DNA from: Echinarachnius parma
Taxonomy: Eukaryota > Echinodermata > Echinoidea > Clypeasteroida > Echinarachniidae
Direction of reading: 5' to 3'
NCBI GenBank assembly: GCA_037951105.1
Contig: JBAMJV010003077.1
Span: 269,501-333,500, forward strand
Length of the DNA: 64,000 nt
Numbering within the stretch: position 1 is the first letter of the stretch; each line of letters begins with the position of its first letter. The position numbers were made by a program, and so were the translations under genes. Below the pieces are notes generated by a model. That model had not been told where the DNA came from, ran no database searches, and was given only the letters and a program-made list of their open reading frames with translations. This document shows positions 10,876 to 22,627 of this stretch, in pieces.

Positions 10876-12158
10876 AGAACCCGAAAATGCATCAAACATC
10901 CCCAATCCTACGCAAACTTGCCAGAACTGGCATATTGCGCGCCCTCTTTGACCGTGTAGGTATGCCCGGTTAGCATGTTAAAAAACGTTATCAAACGGCA
11001 AAACGTCGACCTGGCAACGTGTCATTTTGAGCCCCATACATTTATAGGTACTACACACACCTCATTCACAAAGTCATTATAAATGGGCCATTCTTTTATT
11101 TACAAATTTACACGCTTAAACATGATGTTGAATTTCATAACGATTCTGTACTAAGATATCTCTACAAAAAGTAGTTTTTAGATGCAACGCCTTCAATTTC
11201 ACCATTATCAATTGCATTGTGTTGACATTTTGCTGTCGATCCTCCCCAATATTCACCTTTATTGTACCTACCAGGCTAATCATTCCAAGTAAGGTGTCAT
11301 TGGAAAGATAATTAAACAGGCTTTGTTCTGATACATGTACCACACTCTACAGTATCTCTTCATTGCCAATATATTCATCGTCGAAATAATTTGATCTTGA
11401 GAAAGACAGTGATATGATTGTCAGACCCTCGGACTGACGTTTGTTGGCGCATTGTGTGGCATTTCACTTCTGACCTTCCCACATACTCAAATATACTGCG
11501 CATACCCCGTACTCGTGATGCTTACGAATTTGGTATCATTTTAACGAGGTGTACACACTCTTTCAAGTCATACCAAATATAACTATTATGATTTCATAAG
11601 AACATAGATATAATCGTTCAAATTTGAGTTTCCGAACTTTTTTGAGGGGTTTGTAACCGAATATTCCTCTACCGCACGATTACTGATCGTTAGAGGGTCT
11701 CCACAACAGGCTGCAATATTTTAGGATCTATTTCCCAGCCATATAGAGCTTTGTGGATAAGTATAATATAAAACAAGCACGTTATTTTGAAGTCCGATCA
11801 AGCTCAGATTAATAAAGAATAGTTGCATTATCAATACATTTACAGGATTTGAATAAAATATATGCAAAGCGTAATTTATATTCGATACTTAATACAACGC
11901 ATTATAAAGCCTACAATTGTGTAATCTTCAAAGTGGCTTGTAGATGGGTCTGGAATTCTCTATATTGACGTAACGTAACACAAATTACATACAAACTGTT
12001 AATGAATAAATTTTTTTTAATTGCAGTTTAGCCAGAACGTTCAGAAGGACTCTCACTAGCATAAATAGATGTTAATTGATTAAAAAGAGCCTTCTTACTT
12101 GTAATACACTTTTACAAACTATGGTCATGACAGATTGTTATTATAATACTGTATTTAC
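10876..12158. other. No gene seen
   Basis: AT-rich intron sequence of the host gene. I see no element ends or coding signal. Confidence 0.45.
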
Positions 12159-12295
12159 CGTCAGCGTTACAAGCAGGGTGAGATATGGATGGTTGTTACC
12201 GATCACCATGCAGTTACTGATCTCGCGTGTCTCACAGAATGTCCTTTCGATAGCAACTGGATGAATAATAGTTCCTTCTGGTGTCGTGATCTTTT
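12159..12295 (-). CDS. ACSBG-like: ACSBG-like exon: C-terminal subdomain start
   Basis: Exon of 137 bases, acceptor CTTTGACAG, donor CTGACG/GTAAAT. The translation QKITTPEGTIIHPVAIER, then ISNCMVIGNNHPYLTLLVTL, aligns with the family ELIITAGGENVPPVPIE...ISNAMLIGDxRKFLSMLLTL. Position and spacing are conserved, but the GGEN loop reads PEGT. The first two bases complete a codon opened in the previous exon. The exon ends on a codon border, as the next one requires. Confidence 0.85.
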
Positions 12296-13184
12296 CTGTC
12301 AAAGAAAAGGAATACACAGAAGGGAAATCAGACAAGGCTATACTTGAAAACAGAACATTGTTATTCCCAATGATTATTCCCTGTATGTTCAAACATTCTT
12401 GTTGCATTTGCATTTCCAAAATCAAATATGGAAGTGCTTTCGGTTTTCCGGCTTTATATTTCGTTAAAAAGATATTAATGCTATAAGTATTTGGATTTGG
12501 CACTATCCATTGGATAGTCTATGATATGCAAAACATTCAGTACAGTGAGTTTAGCAAATATCTCGTTTTATTTTCTTTAATTTATCGGTCCTGTGCTGTT
12601 TTCCACAGACACTGTTTCGTACTGTTAATGTAATTTATTTTAACGAATGTAGGATATGGACGAAGCGTCACTTGCTTACTTGTTTATCTTATTTATATAT
12701 TAGCTATTTTCTTTCCGTAACTGTTCAAACGTTGTTATTCAGCTTTAAAGGGATCTAGTTACATTGTTGGCATTTGCAAAACCTGAAATTGTTATGTGGT
12801 CTGATATGTCCAATGGGTTACATCTGAACCCTCCACGTACATTAATGTCATAATACGATCAATCAATGACCGTAAAAGAAAAATCATATTTGCTTATTCA
12901 TTGCACTGACTTTCACACACGTATTTGTATCCATTCTAATGAAAGAGAAATTCGGAAAACAAAAGCTGCTCTATTTTTATTATGGTAATACAAATGCAAT
13001 GAGTCATGTAAAATTCCCAAAGTTCAAAGTAAGTTTAGAGAATTTTGGCAATGTTAGTAAATCCAAGTCAAAGCGTCTGCCGTCAAAAGATAAATAGTGT
13101 GTTTGGATGGTGCTGAGAAAGCACAGTTCTGCAACAACGGGTTTATCAAGTATGCGCACAGGTTATAATTTAGGACAACATTAA
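12296..13184. other. Intron sequence, no gene seen
   Basis: Contains TTAAAGGGATCTAGTTAC at about 12747, matching the repeat end near 4937. Otherwise featureless up to the LTR fossil. Confidence 0.4.
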
Positions 13185-13851
13185 TGTAGAATGGTTATTT
13201 TGACAGTTAGGTTTCCTTGGTTATGCATCTTTGTTCTTATGTTTCTAGTACAGGTCACCCCATTATACTCATCCTCCTTTGTCATCGTCACCCCATTTCT
13301 CCCATTCCTCCCATTCATGTCTAGCTGCTATTTCTATTCTATTGTTTCCTTCTGGTATTCTGACCACTTGATTCTGTCTAAACTCTTTACTTTCTCTACA
13401 TGTGTGAATTCCACACATGTCTTCTCTATTGTATCTGGTCATCTTTCCATACCATCATCACTGATCATCACATTCCAACTCCACCCCATCTCTCTTATTG
13501 GTTCTTTTGAATAATAGGGTTAATCCATTTGAGTTATCTATTTTTGTGATTGGTTGTATTGGTTTCCCCCTTGGTTATATTGGTTCCTCCCTTCTGTTAA
13601 TTTGCATATTGTATATTTTGTTATCTCATGTTATTTCTTGTATATATTGGGCTGTATGCCTTGAATTAAACAGTGCACTACCAGACTTACATCGTGTCAA
13701 CTCGTCCTTCTGTTCTCCTTTGCGTCCTACACTTAAGTTATGTTCCTGTTTGACTGTTTGATCTGCATGCTGCTTTGACTTAGTTTATTTCCAATACTTA
13801 TTAGTTATAGCTCGTTCTACCCACGCTACCCGTTTATTTCTCTGCCCCACA
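13185..13851 (+). repeat. Left LTR of Ty3/Gypsy-type fossil
   Basis: 667-base direct repeat, offset 3033 bases from the right copy. Short frames inside it are shared by both LTRs and are not genes. Confidence 0.9.
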
Positions 13852-14082
13852 CTGGTTAGCAGCGGTGTTCGTTCCTACACGCCTTCGTTTATCTTCAGTT
13901 TGGTCAAATCTTCTTACCAGCTTTCGTCTTCATTTGAACATTGAATTAGTAGACCATTATTTTGGTTTTGTTTTGCACTGTTTTTACACCTCATACAGTT
14001 TGCAATTTCCAAAATATTTGCGAGAACTTTATGTTGAACTTTGTCTGGTAGTGCCTCAATTTCATGAGCTCCATTCTCCATT

Positions 14083-15507
14083 TTGGAACTCTTTAATTTC
14101 TTTGTTAGTATTTTCGTCACCTTCAATATGCCACACCCAGCTTTCTACACCTCTTCCGATGACATTCTTTACGACCTGGCTCAACGCATGGCTGACCTCC
14201 AACAACGGTTCCACACCTTACAGTCGTCACTGCATCACCAGCCCCTGCAGAGAGTTTGCAGCGTCGACAGCTCCACCCAGACCGCAGAGGCTGACCTCCA
14301 ACCGCAACCCTGCGACCTGCACACGCTCACCAAGAAAGTCGGCGAACTCCAGCTCACAGACCCAGATATCGGCGAACTGGCTTTCCTCGTCGGACAGAAC
14401 ATCCGCCCAGTCGCGCACGACATTCGTCACTTCAACCCCTCTGCGCGACGCTATCTATGGCAGTTTCACCGCCTTGAACTCCATGATAATCTCCTCTTCC
14501 GCCGCAAGAAGGCGAGCGATCGCGTTAGTGACACCTTGCAGCTCCTCGTCCCATCCGACCTAGTCAGAGATGTCCTTCACAGCTTCCACGCTTGCAACCA
14601 CGACTGCACGATTGCAGAGATTGCCGTTCACTTCTACTGGCCGTTCATGGACAGAGATTTCGCAACCTTTCTCAGCAGCTGCGCCACATGTCGCGTTCGC
14701 GAGACTGCTGATTTGCGAGACGATACAACTATAGGTGCAGTGGAAACTATCGTTTGTGCGATTACAGACATCACCAGGGACCTTCTCAATTCTTCATTTC
14801 CGCAACTCCATATCGCCCGCCGTACCAGCAAGCGTCATGGCAGGCAACGAGGTTCCAACATCTCGCCACCGACACGACCTCCACTTCGTCCACGCGCACA
14901 GCCGACCGACCGCCAGCAAGGCTTGCCGTCGCGCTCACCGCCTTCGCCACATCAACCGTGTTCGCCACATTCACCAGCCCGACCGCGCTCTCCGCCGTCG
15001 CAGCATCGACCTCGCTTAACACCGGGTCATCGCTCGCCTGCACCAGAACAACATCCGCGCTCGCCTGCACCAGAACAATGTCCGAGCTCACCACCGCACT
15101 CTTCATCTCCACGTCATTCACTGCATTCGCCGCCACCACGACAACGTTTGCACTCGCCATCGCCGGGACGACGTCCGCGCTCTCCATCGCCTCGTCGGAC
15201 GCTGTACTCGCCACCACCGGGACGACGTCAGCGCTCACCATCGCGTCATTCGCACGCTTCATCGTCGTTTCATCATCCGCGCTCATCGACATCACAACGT
15301 TGGCGCTCACCATCACCAGATGACCACACCTATTCACCTCCAAGGCACCGCTTCTATGACTCTCCCCATCATCCCTGGGAGCGACGACCTTCTCCTCCAC
15401 GTGAGAGATCATCGCGGTCTCCACGCTTCTCACCTACCAGAGATGATTTCTCCAGAGGACGACCACCGGTACCCTTCGACGATAGAGGGTTACCGTATCG
15501 GTTTTGA
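14083..15507 (+). CDS. LTR-fossil ORF: integrase zinc-binding domain plus SR-rich tail
   Basis: An open frame of 474 codons; an in-frame ATG at 14128 is a plausible alternative start. Residues about 16-100 are polar and helical, perhaps gag-derived. Residues about 150-205 match the Ty3/Gypsy integrase HHCC zinc-binding region: LLVPSDLVRDVLHSFH, then HFYWPFMDRD and SSCATC. Residues about 245-474 form a basic tail of repeated RSPSP, SPPP and RPRSP units resembling an SR domain. The frame is GC-rich, unlike the surrounding AT-rich DNA. The catalytic integrase core and all other pol domains are absent. Whether the protein is made, or what it binds, is unknown. Confidence 0.7.
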   Translation: MELFNFFVSIFVTFNMPHPAFYTSSDDILYDLAQRMADLQQRFHTLQSSLHHQPLQRVCSVDSSTQTAEADLQPQPCDLHTLTKKVGELQLTDPDIGELAFLVGQNIRPVAHDIRHFNPSARRYLWQFHRLELHDNLLFRRKKASDRVSDTLQLLVPSDLVRDVLHSFHACNHDCTIAEIAVHFYWPFMDRDFATFLSSCATCRVRETADLRDDTTIGAVETIVCAITDITRDLLNSSFPQLHIARRTSKRHGRQRGSNISPPTRPPLRPRAQPTDRQQGLPSRSPPSPHQPCSPHSPARPRSPPSQHRPRLTPGHRSPAPEQHPRSPAPEQCPSSPPHSSSPRHSLHSPPPRQRLHSPSPGRRPRSPSPRRTLYSPPPGRRQRSPSRHSHASSSFHHPRSSTSQRWRSPSPDDHTYSPPRHRFYDSPHHPWERRPSPPRERSSRSPRFSPTRDDFSRGRPPVPFDDRGLPYRF

Positions 15508-16217
15508 ACGATTTTTGTCTTCATGAACATATCGAACTCAAATCTTGAACTTTTTTTTTTCTACGATACACTCATACTTCGCACTATAACTTTGCATTTC
15601 AAAAATGTTTGTGCTTGCATGTACTTCACCTTTATTTTTATGTGTTTTGCTGATTAATGTGTAATTCAAAATAGATACTTTCTTGTGTCCTTATTTCCTG
15701 GGTGTTGAAAATGTTTTTTTTTTTACTTTGGATAGTTACAGAAAAGGGATTTGAAATGTACATACTATATTTCTTCGGAATGTTTTTTTTTTTTTACATT
15801 CACAAGACAGTATGGAATTTCTTCGTTCTCTTTTAAACATTTTGGTAAGGAAAATTAAAATTCCATGTTTCATCGAAACGTTTTTCTTCAAAGTTTTTGT
15901 TGCATTCAGGGCTATGTTTTTAAAACTTTTTATTAGCCCACATTTCTCTGAATTGAAATATTTTATTGCACGGTTTGCCTCAAGTTAAGTTGGTTTTTTT
16001 TTTCCTTCACTCTTTGGTATAGTTTATTTGCTTGTTTTCCCCCTTTTAAAATTTCATCCCATTGATGGTTTGATCTTACGGGGAAAGTAACTTGAATATA
16101 TATTGTATAACTTAAACATATAAAAAAAAACTGGTATCGCATATAAAATATGTTTTATTTGATTTTGTTTGCCTCATTTTTAAAATTGAGGACAATTTTT
16201 CGGAAGGAGAAAGCTTA
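15508..16217 (+). other. 3' non-coding interior of the LTR fossil
   Basis: T-rich sequence between the open frame and the polypurine tract; no domain seen. Confidence 0.6.
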
Positions 16218-16884
16218 TGTAGAATGGTTATTTTGACAGTTAGGTTTCCTTGGTTATGCATCTTTGTTCTTATGTTTCTAGTACAGGTCACCCCATTATA
16301 CTCATCCTCCTTTGTCACCGTCACCCCATTTCTCCCATTCCTCCCATTCATGTCTAGCTGCTATTTCTATTCTATTGTTTCCTTCTGGTATTCTGACCAC
16401 TTGACTCTGTCTAAACTCTTTACTTTCTCTACATGTGTGAATTCCACACATGTCTTCTCTATTGTATCTGGTCATCTTTCCATACCATCATCACTGATCA
16501 TCACATTCCAACTCCACCCCATCTCTCTTATTGGTTCTTTTGAATAATAGGGTTAATCCATTTGAGTTATCTATTTTTGTGATTGGTTGTATTGGTTTCC
16601 CCCTTGGTTATATTGGTTCCTCCCTTCTGTTAATTTGCATATTGTATATTTTGTTATCTCATGTTATTTCTTGTATATATTGGGCTGTATGCCTTGAATT
16701 AAACAATGCACTACCAGACATACATCGTGTCAACTCGTCCTTCTGTTCTCCTTTGCGTCCTACACTTAAGTTATGTTCCTGTTTGACTGTTTGATCTGCA
16801 TGCTGCTTTGACTTAGTTTATTTCCAATACTTATTAGTTATAGCTCGTTCTACCCACGCTACCCGTTTATTTCTCTGCCCCACA
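16218..16884 (+). repeat. Right LTR of Ty3/Gypsy-type fossil
   Basis: Near-identical partner of the left LTR. Its 3' end is separated from the host splice donor only by the TTAA target copy and about 28 further bases. Confidence 0.9.
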
Positions 16885-16918
16885 TTAATATCGATTCAAA
16901 TATAATTATCGTAATTAC

Positions 16919-17069
16919 GTCTTGTCTTGCCGATTATATACAAAAGCCCTTCGTCATCTTTGTATCCAATATCTCCCGTGAGGAACAGACCCTGTTCATT
17001 GAAGGCTGCCTTCGTCTTTTCTTCTTGATTCAGATAGCCCATGAACAAGTTGCGTTCGTAGAAGGACAC
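16919..17069 (-). CDS. ACSBG-like: ACSBG-like exon: FMGYLN...TGDIG segment
   Basis: Exon of 151 bases, acceptor ATTTGACAG, donor AAGAC/GTAATT. It encodes NLFMGYLNQEEKTKAAF, then FLTGDIGYKDDEGFLYIIGK. This matches the family pattern FMGYLNMEEKTKEAI...WLHTGDxGxxDxDGFLYITGR. The ribose-binding aspartate of the TGD motif is present, whereas the hinge GR is GK. A Ty3/Gypsy-type LTR fossil ends about 30 bases inside the following intron, so the donor lies almost at the edge of an insertion. Confidence 0.87.
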
Positions 17070-18426
17070 CTGTCAAATACAATATAATGACACACAGTTA
17101 TGAAGAAAATTAATGGATCATTGGCGACTGTAAATTGGACTTTTATTAAAACATTACACAAATAAAATCATAAACAACATACGCTTACATGTATATACCC
17201 AAATAATCCACATAATTATATCATTGTTGAATAATGTTCGAGAAAAAAAAAAGGGATTTCAATTTGTGAACGGACATATCATCATGACGGCGAATCAAGG
17301 ACAACCTATGTTAGTATGTTATTGTAGACCAGGCATCAGTGGTAACACATACATACAATATGTTGCAACACTCTTTGAGGAGTGATTGTCATCTCACTAT
17401 TACCCCGCGTCATTTACCTAACAAAGATTGTTTTCTTCTATTTTTTTGGTGACGCCATAATACAATGTCTCTTGCATCGCGCGCCATGTAATACTAACAT
17501 CTGCAATGGCCAGCATCGCTTGCAAAAGTAAAGGATTCTCCTCTATGGATATATCGCGGCTCTTCCGTTTAATATAACAACATAATTAATATGGAAATTA
17601 CGTGACTGTGTAGATCAACGTCTCGTATACTAATATAATATAATATAATATAACTAATTGTAATGCAGGCGGATCCTACTGCTTTATTTAATTAAAACTT
17701 CTGTGTTTCTTTGCATGCAATTATGTGGCGTGTAATAAGTAATAGACTAATAATGGCGTCCTCCTTGTATAATAATCTTCAAGTTCGGTGAAACATTACA
17801 ACGACCGCATGTATGAAACATGCCTTTATGCCTACACAAAATCGGTGAAATTGCGTACAGAAAATAGTTTTGAAACGTACTTATTCAATCTGTTTTTAGT
17901 ACGACCAACAATCAGGTCGGTTTCCCTTTCTTTTGTTAAGTATACATTACATCATAATTATATTATGTTAACCCTTTATTCAGATCGAAACATTAAAATG
18001 TTACGTCACAAATCTGTATGATTTACTATGATTATGCTGAACTCAAATAAAGTCAGTATAATTTTTGTTGTAGATATTGAGTGTCCATACGAGATATTGT
18101 AAAGGGTATGCATTTTGTGGACTAATCGTATCGATCGTCCAGACTGATTATTTCAAGATGTAAAGTACATGTATTTTCCTATGTTATTATACTAGCTCTT
18201 AGATGACACCTTTCATGTAAGGCAACTATATCGCAACATTTGAATGTTTGCTTGTAAAAGGAGGACACGATTCTCTCTATCTGTAATACTTGCATGTTTA
18301 ATTTCATTACACTGCACTGTTGTTATTTGAATAAATATTATAAAGAGTTCCTATAGAAATCTTTGCGGCTAATTGTCTGTGCTCTATAATAAATTTAAAA
18401 AAGAAGAAACAAACAAACAAACAGAC
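17070..18426. other. Intron, no gene seen
   Basis: A short host intron of 1357 bases. It includes an (ATAAT)n run near 17632-17652 and nothing else I can support. Confidence 0.5.
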
Positions 18427-18536
18427 CTCCCCGTTTCCAGCTGGGTCCGGGTATTGAATGAAAACCTTGCAGTCGGGGAGCGGCTTCCCAACGCTGCCAC
18501 ATGTGTCAGATCCGGGGAAACAACATGTAACAACAC
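18427..18536 (-). CDS. ACSBG-like: ACSBG-like exon: GSVGKPLPDCKV segment
   Basis: Exon of 110 bases, acceptor CTTTACAG, donor GGGGAG/GTCTGT. It encodes TCGSVGKPLPDCKVFI followed by an acidic PDPAGNGE turn. Family members read GSVGKxLPGCxVKI...DEDGxGEI at this point. The exon takes two bases to complete the codon left open by the previous exon and ends on a codon border. An intron of 14.5 kb, holding the large foldback nest, separates it from the preceding exon. Confidence 0.85.
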
Positions 18537-18613
18537 CTGTAAAGGATACCAACATAGATATTTGTGAAAGGCCTTCACGCCAGGATCATTCGATTATCAG
18601 CTACCGTTGCGTT

Positions 18614-18870
18614 TGCCGGCGTTATGTAGCAGTCACACCGCCGAACCCAATCCAAGCCGACACCAAACCGAACAATTCGGGGACGTTGCGGGGACGTTCG
18701 GGGTGTTGTCTGTTTGGTGTCGAAGTGGTATCTCTTGTCGGTGTCCAGTTCGGACTCCGAATTAGTCGGAGTGGGTTCTTTCGGGCGTGCTGGAAAGAAC
18801 CCATTCCGACAAATTATCGGGGAGCTTGAGGGAACGTGTCTGTGTTGATGCGGGCATCGTTCGGGCGAAC
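18614..18870. repeat. GC-rich block with internal inverted repeats
   Basis: Starts at GTAGCAGTCACACCGCCGAAC and contains opposed motifs such as GACACCAAACCGAAC and GTTTGGTGTC, and AAGAACCC/GGGTTCTT. The base composition is unlike the flanks. It resembles a non-autonomous inverted-repeat element, but I could not fix its right end. A comparable block (GACTCGACCC / GGGTCGAGTC) lies near 21500-21575. Confidence 0.45.
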
Positions 18871-19649
18871 AAATTGCATTCATTTTTTATTCAGTTTCAG
18901 TTCGGCCAAATCAAAATGGGTTTAGTACCAAACACTTTTCTCGCACTTTTGAGGAGGGGCCAAATCTTTGGTTTAAAGTCATACCTGTAAAGTGTCCAAA
19001 TCCACAAAAATTACTTGGAGCTTCCTCGTTTCTCTTTTACCGTGTTGTGTTTAGCTTATGGTAAGAGAAGAATAAAATAGAGTTGGATTTTTTCAAATGT
19101 CCCTTTAGTATGAAGATAATTATCATTGAAAATCATTATTTGAAACACGTTGATTAACGCAATTGAAAAAAGTACAATTGTCCTAGATAAACATGTCCGA
19201 GCTAGCACGCGTAGGAAACATTCCAGACGCTACTGAACTTTGATCCAACGTACGTGCGCAAATTCCATGAATTATGTACAGTAAACATACACGCGTGCGG
19301 ATATCGTCAACGGCTGATTGTGACTGCTACAAATCCATGACAGGCCATCAGTATTCGGTGATAAAATATGAACTCAATATTCTTTTTTTCACTAGGTAAA
19401 CAGTGTTCGTTTTCTTTCCAACTTTCACAAATCTTTCAATTGTATTTTACAATGATATTGATGTAGGATTGAAGTCTCAAATGTCATTTTGTGCAATATC
19501 TGACACTTAACAGGTATCACTTTAATTTGCCAAGTAATTTTTTCTTAGATTAAAATGATTAATTCCTCAGTGCTTTGTGCTACGCCCTGTGTGTGATTTT
19601 AGCATCCGGGGTCTAACTAGCGGGGTTGTCTCAAAACGTTTGTCTTGGT
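18871..19649. other. No gene seen
   Basis: Intronic AT-rich sequence without recognisable elements. Confidence 0.45.
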
Positions 19650-20950
19650 CTGGAGTGGTCACATTGGACACGACTCCCCACGACTAGACCCACGAATGTA
19701 GTACGCATTGGTACAAATCTATTGCAAGCCGTTTTAACATTTATTCCTATTTCTTGATATCAAGTATTACCAATACAGAAAAGTATTTCTTGATATCAAG
19801 AATTCGATTTCTTGATATCAAGAATTGAATTCTTGATATCAAGAAATAGGAATAAATGTTAAAAACGGCTTGCCATAGATTAGTACCAATGCGTACTGCA
19901 TTCGTGGGTCTATTCGTGGGGAGTCGTGTCCCAATGTGACCACTCCTTTAAGTCCGAGCCACACCGGGCGATAATGCAGTACGAATGCAGTACGAATGGG
20001 TACGAATGTAGAATCGTGTGAATTCTTCGCAATTCGTACTGGGTTCTTGTTGGAGTCTCGGTAAAGGAGTGGTCACACTGAACACGAATCCCCACGAATA
20101 GACCCACGAATGCAGTACGAATTGGTACAAATCTATGGCAAGCCGTTTTAACACCTATTCCTATTTATTGATATCAATAATTGAATTATTGATATCAGTT
20201 TATTTCTTGATATCAAGTATTACCAATACCGGAAAGTATTTCTTGATATCAAGAATGCATTTCTTGATATCGAGAATGCATTTCTTGATATCAAGAATTC
20301 GATTTCTTGATATCAAGAATTGAATTCTTGATATCAAGAAATAGGTTAAATGTTAAAAACGGCTTGCCATAGATTAGTACCAATGCGTACTGCATTCGTG
20401 GGTCTATTCGTGGGGAGTCGTGTCCCAATGTCACCACTCCTTTAAGTCCGAGCCACACCGGGGGATAATGCAGTACGAATGGGTACGAATGTAGAATCGT
20501 GTGCATTCTTCGCAATTCGTACTGGGTTCTTGTTGGAGACTCGGTAAAGGAGTGGTCACACTGAAGACGAATCTACACGAATAGACCCACGAATGCAGTA
20601 CGAATTGGTACAAATCTATGGCAATCCGTTTTAACACCTATTCCTATTTCTTGATATCAATAATTGAATTATTGATATCAGTTTATTTCTTGATATCAAG
20701 TATTACCAATACCGAAAAGTATTTCTTGATATCAAGAATGCATTTCTTGATATCGAGAATGCATTTCTTGATATCAAGAATTCGATTTCTTGATATCAAG
20801 AATTCGATTTCTTGATATCAAGAATTTAATTCTTGATATCAAGAAATAGGAATAAATGTTAAAAACGGCTTGCCATGGATTTGTACCAATTCGTACTGCA
20901 TTCGTGGGTCTATTTGTGGGGATTCGCGTTCAGTGTCACCACTCCTTTAC
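19650..20950. repeat. Three tandem TTGATATCAAG foldback units
   Basis: Units at about 19650-19950, 20061-20446 and 20541-20950 share inverted arms (GAGTGGTCAC...GACCCACGAATG...GCAAGCCGTTTTAACA and complement) around cores of TTGATATCAAG repeats. They are separated by near-identical spacers containing GCAGTACGAATGGGTACGAA, so the array grew by duplication of a roughly 480-base module. It is the same family as the copies at 2.3-3.9 kb, whose flanks also match. Confidence 0.85.
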
Positions 20951-21812
20951 TCGGGACAGTTTTCCTCTATTCGCGGGAAGGCCACGACAGTGTTGAACTG
21001 TTCAAAACATTCGCGGTCAACTCACGATTGGAGTGAGATCGCCCTGCTTTCTTACTTCGTTCGCATTGGTTCGTACTGATGAGTACTAAGAGCGTATTAG
21101 TGCGTACTGGCATTCTCTCCTATATCGTGGTGGTGGGTCTCTCCTATCGCTCCCGCTAAGTATCCGAATTAGAATACTAAGCTAGATCAAAATATCCGAA
21201 TTCATATACTTTTGACTATAATCAAGAAAAGTTCCGGAATCTTCTTAAATCTATTTTGCACTTGTATCTTACTGTCCGGGAGGATGTGGACATTTCGAGA
21301 GATGTGGCATACATTATAAATTGGGCGTGAGAAGATACAGTATTTATATTATCTGACAAACAATAATTATGGAAATACATCATAATTTCGGATATATCTG
21401 TACGGGATTATAGAAAATTGTCTGTATTTGTATCACTTTCGTGTCGCAATTGTGGTGGTGCGCGACCAATTCTACTGCATTCTAAAGCCCGGCGCAGACA
21501 GAGCCGACTCGACCCAATCCGACCCGACCCGACGATCGGGCCCCAATCGGGTTGGGTAGAGTCGGGTCGAGTCGGAAGAGAGGGTCAGCGCACACAGACC
21601 CGACTGGTGCCCGATCAATGCCCGACGGATCGGGAACCACAAAGAGTAGGCCCATATTGATGTCTTTATTGTATCATAAACATAGATGCTTTATTACAGT
21701 ATCAGATATTGGCATCATTCCCTCTTTATCTTGTGATCGACATTTTCCCAAAGAGGGGAGATGGTCAATTGGGCCTTGCCCTTTTATGTTGTCCCTTTCC
21801 ATTAATCATCGC
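20951..21812. other. Repeat flank and GC-rich inverted block, no gene
   Basis: 20950-21130 matches the flank of the foldback unit at 2680-2835. Around 21500-21575 a GC-rich inverted repeat (ACTCGACCCAATCCGACCCG and complement) is present. The rest shows nothing supportable. Confidence 0.45.
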
Positions 21813-22627
21813 CAGTGGCGTAGTATGATCGGTCTGATTGGGGGAGGGAGGCACGCAAAATTAGTGGGGGGGGGGGGGGGGGGCACACCCTATGTTTTGC
21901 TTGTTTATTCCCCCCCCCCCCCCCCCCCAAAAAAAAATGTCCCCTAATTTGTCCTAATATTTGTTCTCAAATTAGTAGGGCATGCCACTGATCATCGCAA
22001 TGATGTAAAACAAATGTCATACCTTACAGTTCTTTCAAACTATGTTCACTGACTTAATAAATAATGGTGCCTCCGGCATGTGTTTATTAATATATATTTT
22101 CCCCATCGAAGCCTTAAGACAACATAAAGACAATTCCACTAGGCAGTTAAAGGTTTAGTATTTTTTCATTTGTATCATTAGCCACAGTGGATGTGAATAA
22201 TTAGTTGTTTTCTTTCCTTAATTTGAGGGGGCTTTGAACAATATATCATATGAGGATTAATGATGATTTGCACTAAGGTGAAGTAAAGCCTGACAATAAT
22301 ATTCTTCCCCGCCTCTGACCCTTACCACTCCCACATCCCTATAATTTCACCCAGACCGATTCGTTTTCATAAGTGCGGGGTTACCCCCCCCCCCCCCCCC
22401 CCCCCCACCCCCAATGTATGAATGTACGCGGAGGGAGGAACACCACATTTATATGTCTTTATTTGGGCACAACATGTTTCCTTCTGTTTTTAAGATAGGC
22501 AAATTATTGCTAATTATTGCCCACCCCCCCCCCCCCCCCCCGCATCTTTGCCCCTTCCATCTAGAAATACAATTAACACTAACATTGGTTCCTATCCCTT
22601 GATGAATCGAAACTGGCTACGCCAGTG
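21813..22627. mobile_element. hAT-like non-autonomous element rich in poly(G)/poly(C)
   Basis: The left end CAGTGGCGTAG and right end GGCTACGCCAGTG are typical hAT-type termini in inverted orientation. The interior has no transposase and holds several homopolymer tracts: G18 at 21866, C19 at 21910, and C runs near 22386 and 22525. Termini alone support the superfamily. Confidence 0.5.

Larger units (their letters stand above)
13185..16884 (+). mobile_element. Ty3/Gypsy-type LTR fossil, internally reduced
   Basis: Two 667-base LTRs (13185-13851 and 16218-16884) begin TGTAGAATGG and end CCCCACA, with TTAA flanking both sides as a 4-base target duplication. CTGGTTAGCAGCGGTG after the left LTR resembles a tRNA-Met-type primer-binding site, and GGAAGGAGAAAG before the right LTR is a polypurine tract. 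The interior of about 2.4 kb holds one long open frame with an integrase zinc-binding region but no protease, reverse transcriptase, RNase H or integrase core, so it is incomplete. The LTRs differ at only about four sites by eye, implying a recent insertion. It lies antisense in a host intron, ending about 30 bases from the exon at 16919. Confidence 0.88.

Noticed and set aside
10537-10905. Minus-strand PPDNYP-type frames
   Set aside because: The inverted copy of the same minisatellite; no independent coding evidence.
13191-13761. Hydrophobic frames resembling membrane proteins
   Set aside because: Both are inside the LTR of the Ty3/Gypsy-type fossil and repeat in the other LTR; T-rich sequence gives the hydrophobic look.
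14786-15433. 215-codon minus-strand frame and overlapping 189-codon plus frame
   Set aside because: Shadows of the GC-rich, repetitive SR-like tail of the LTR-fossil ORF.
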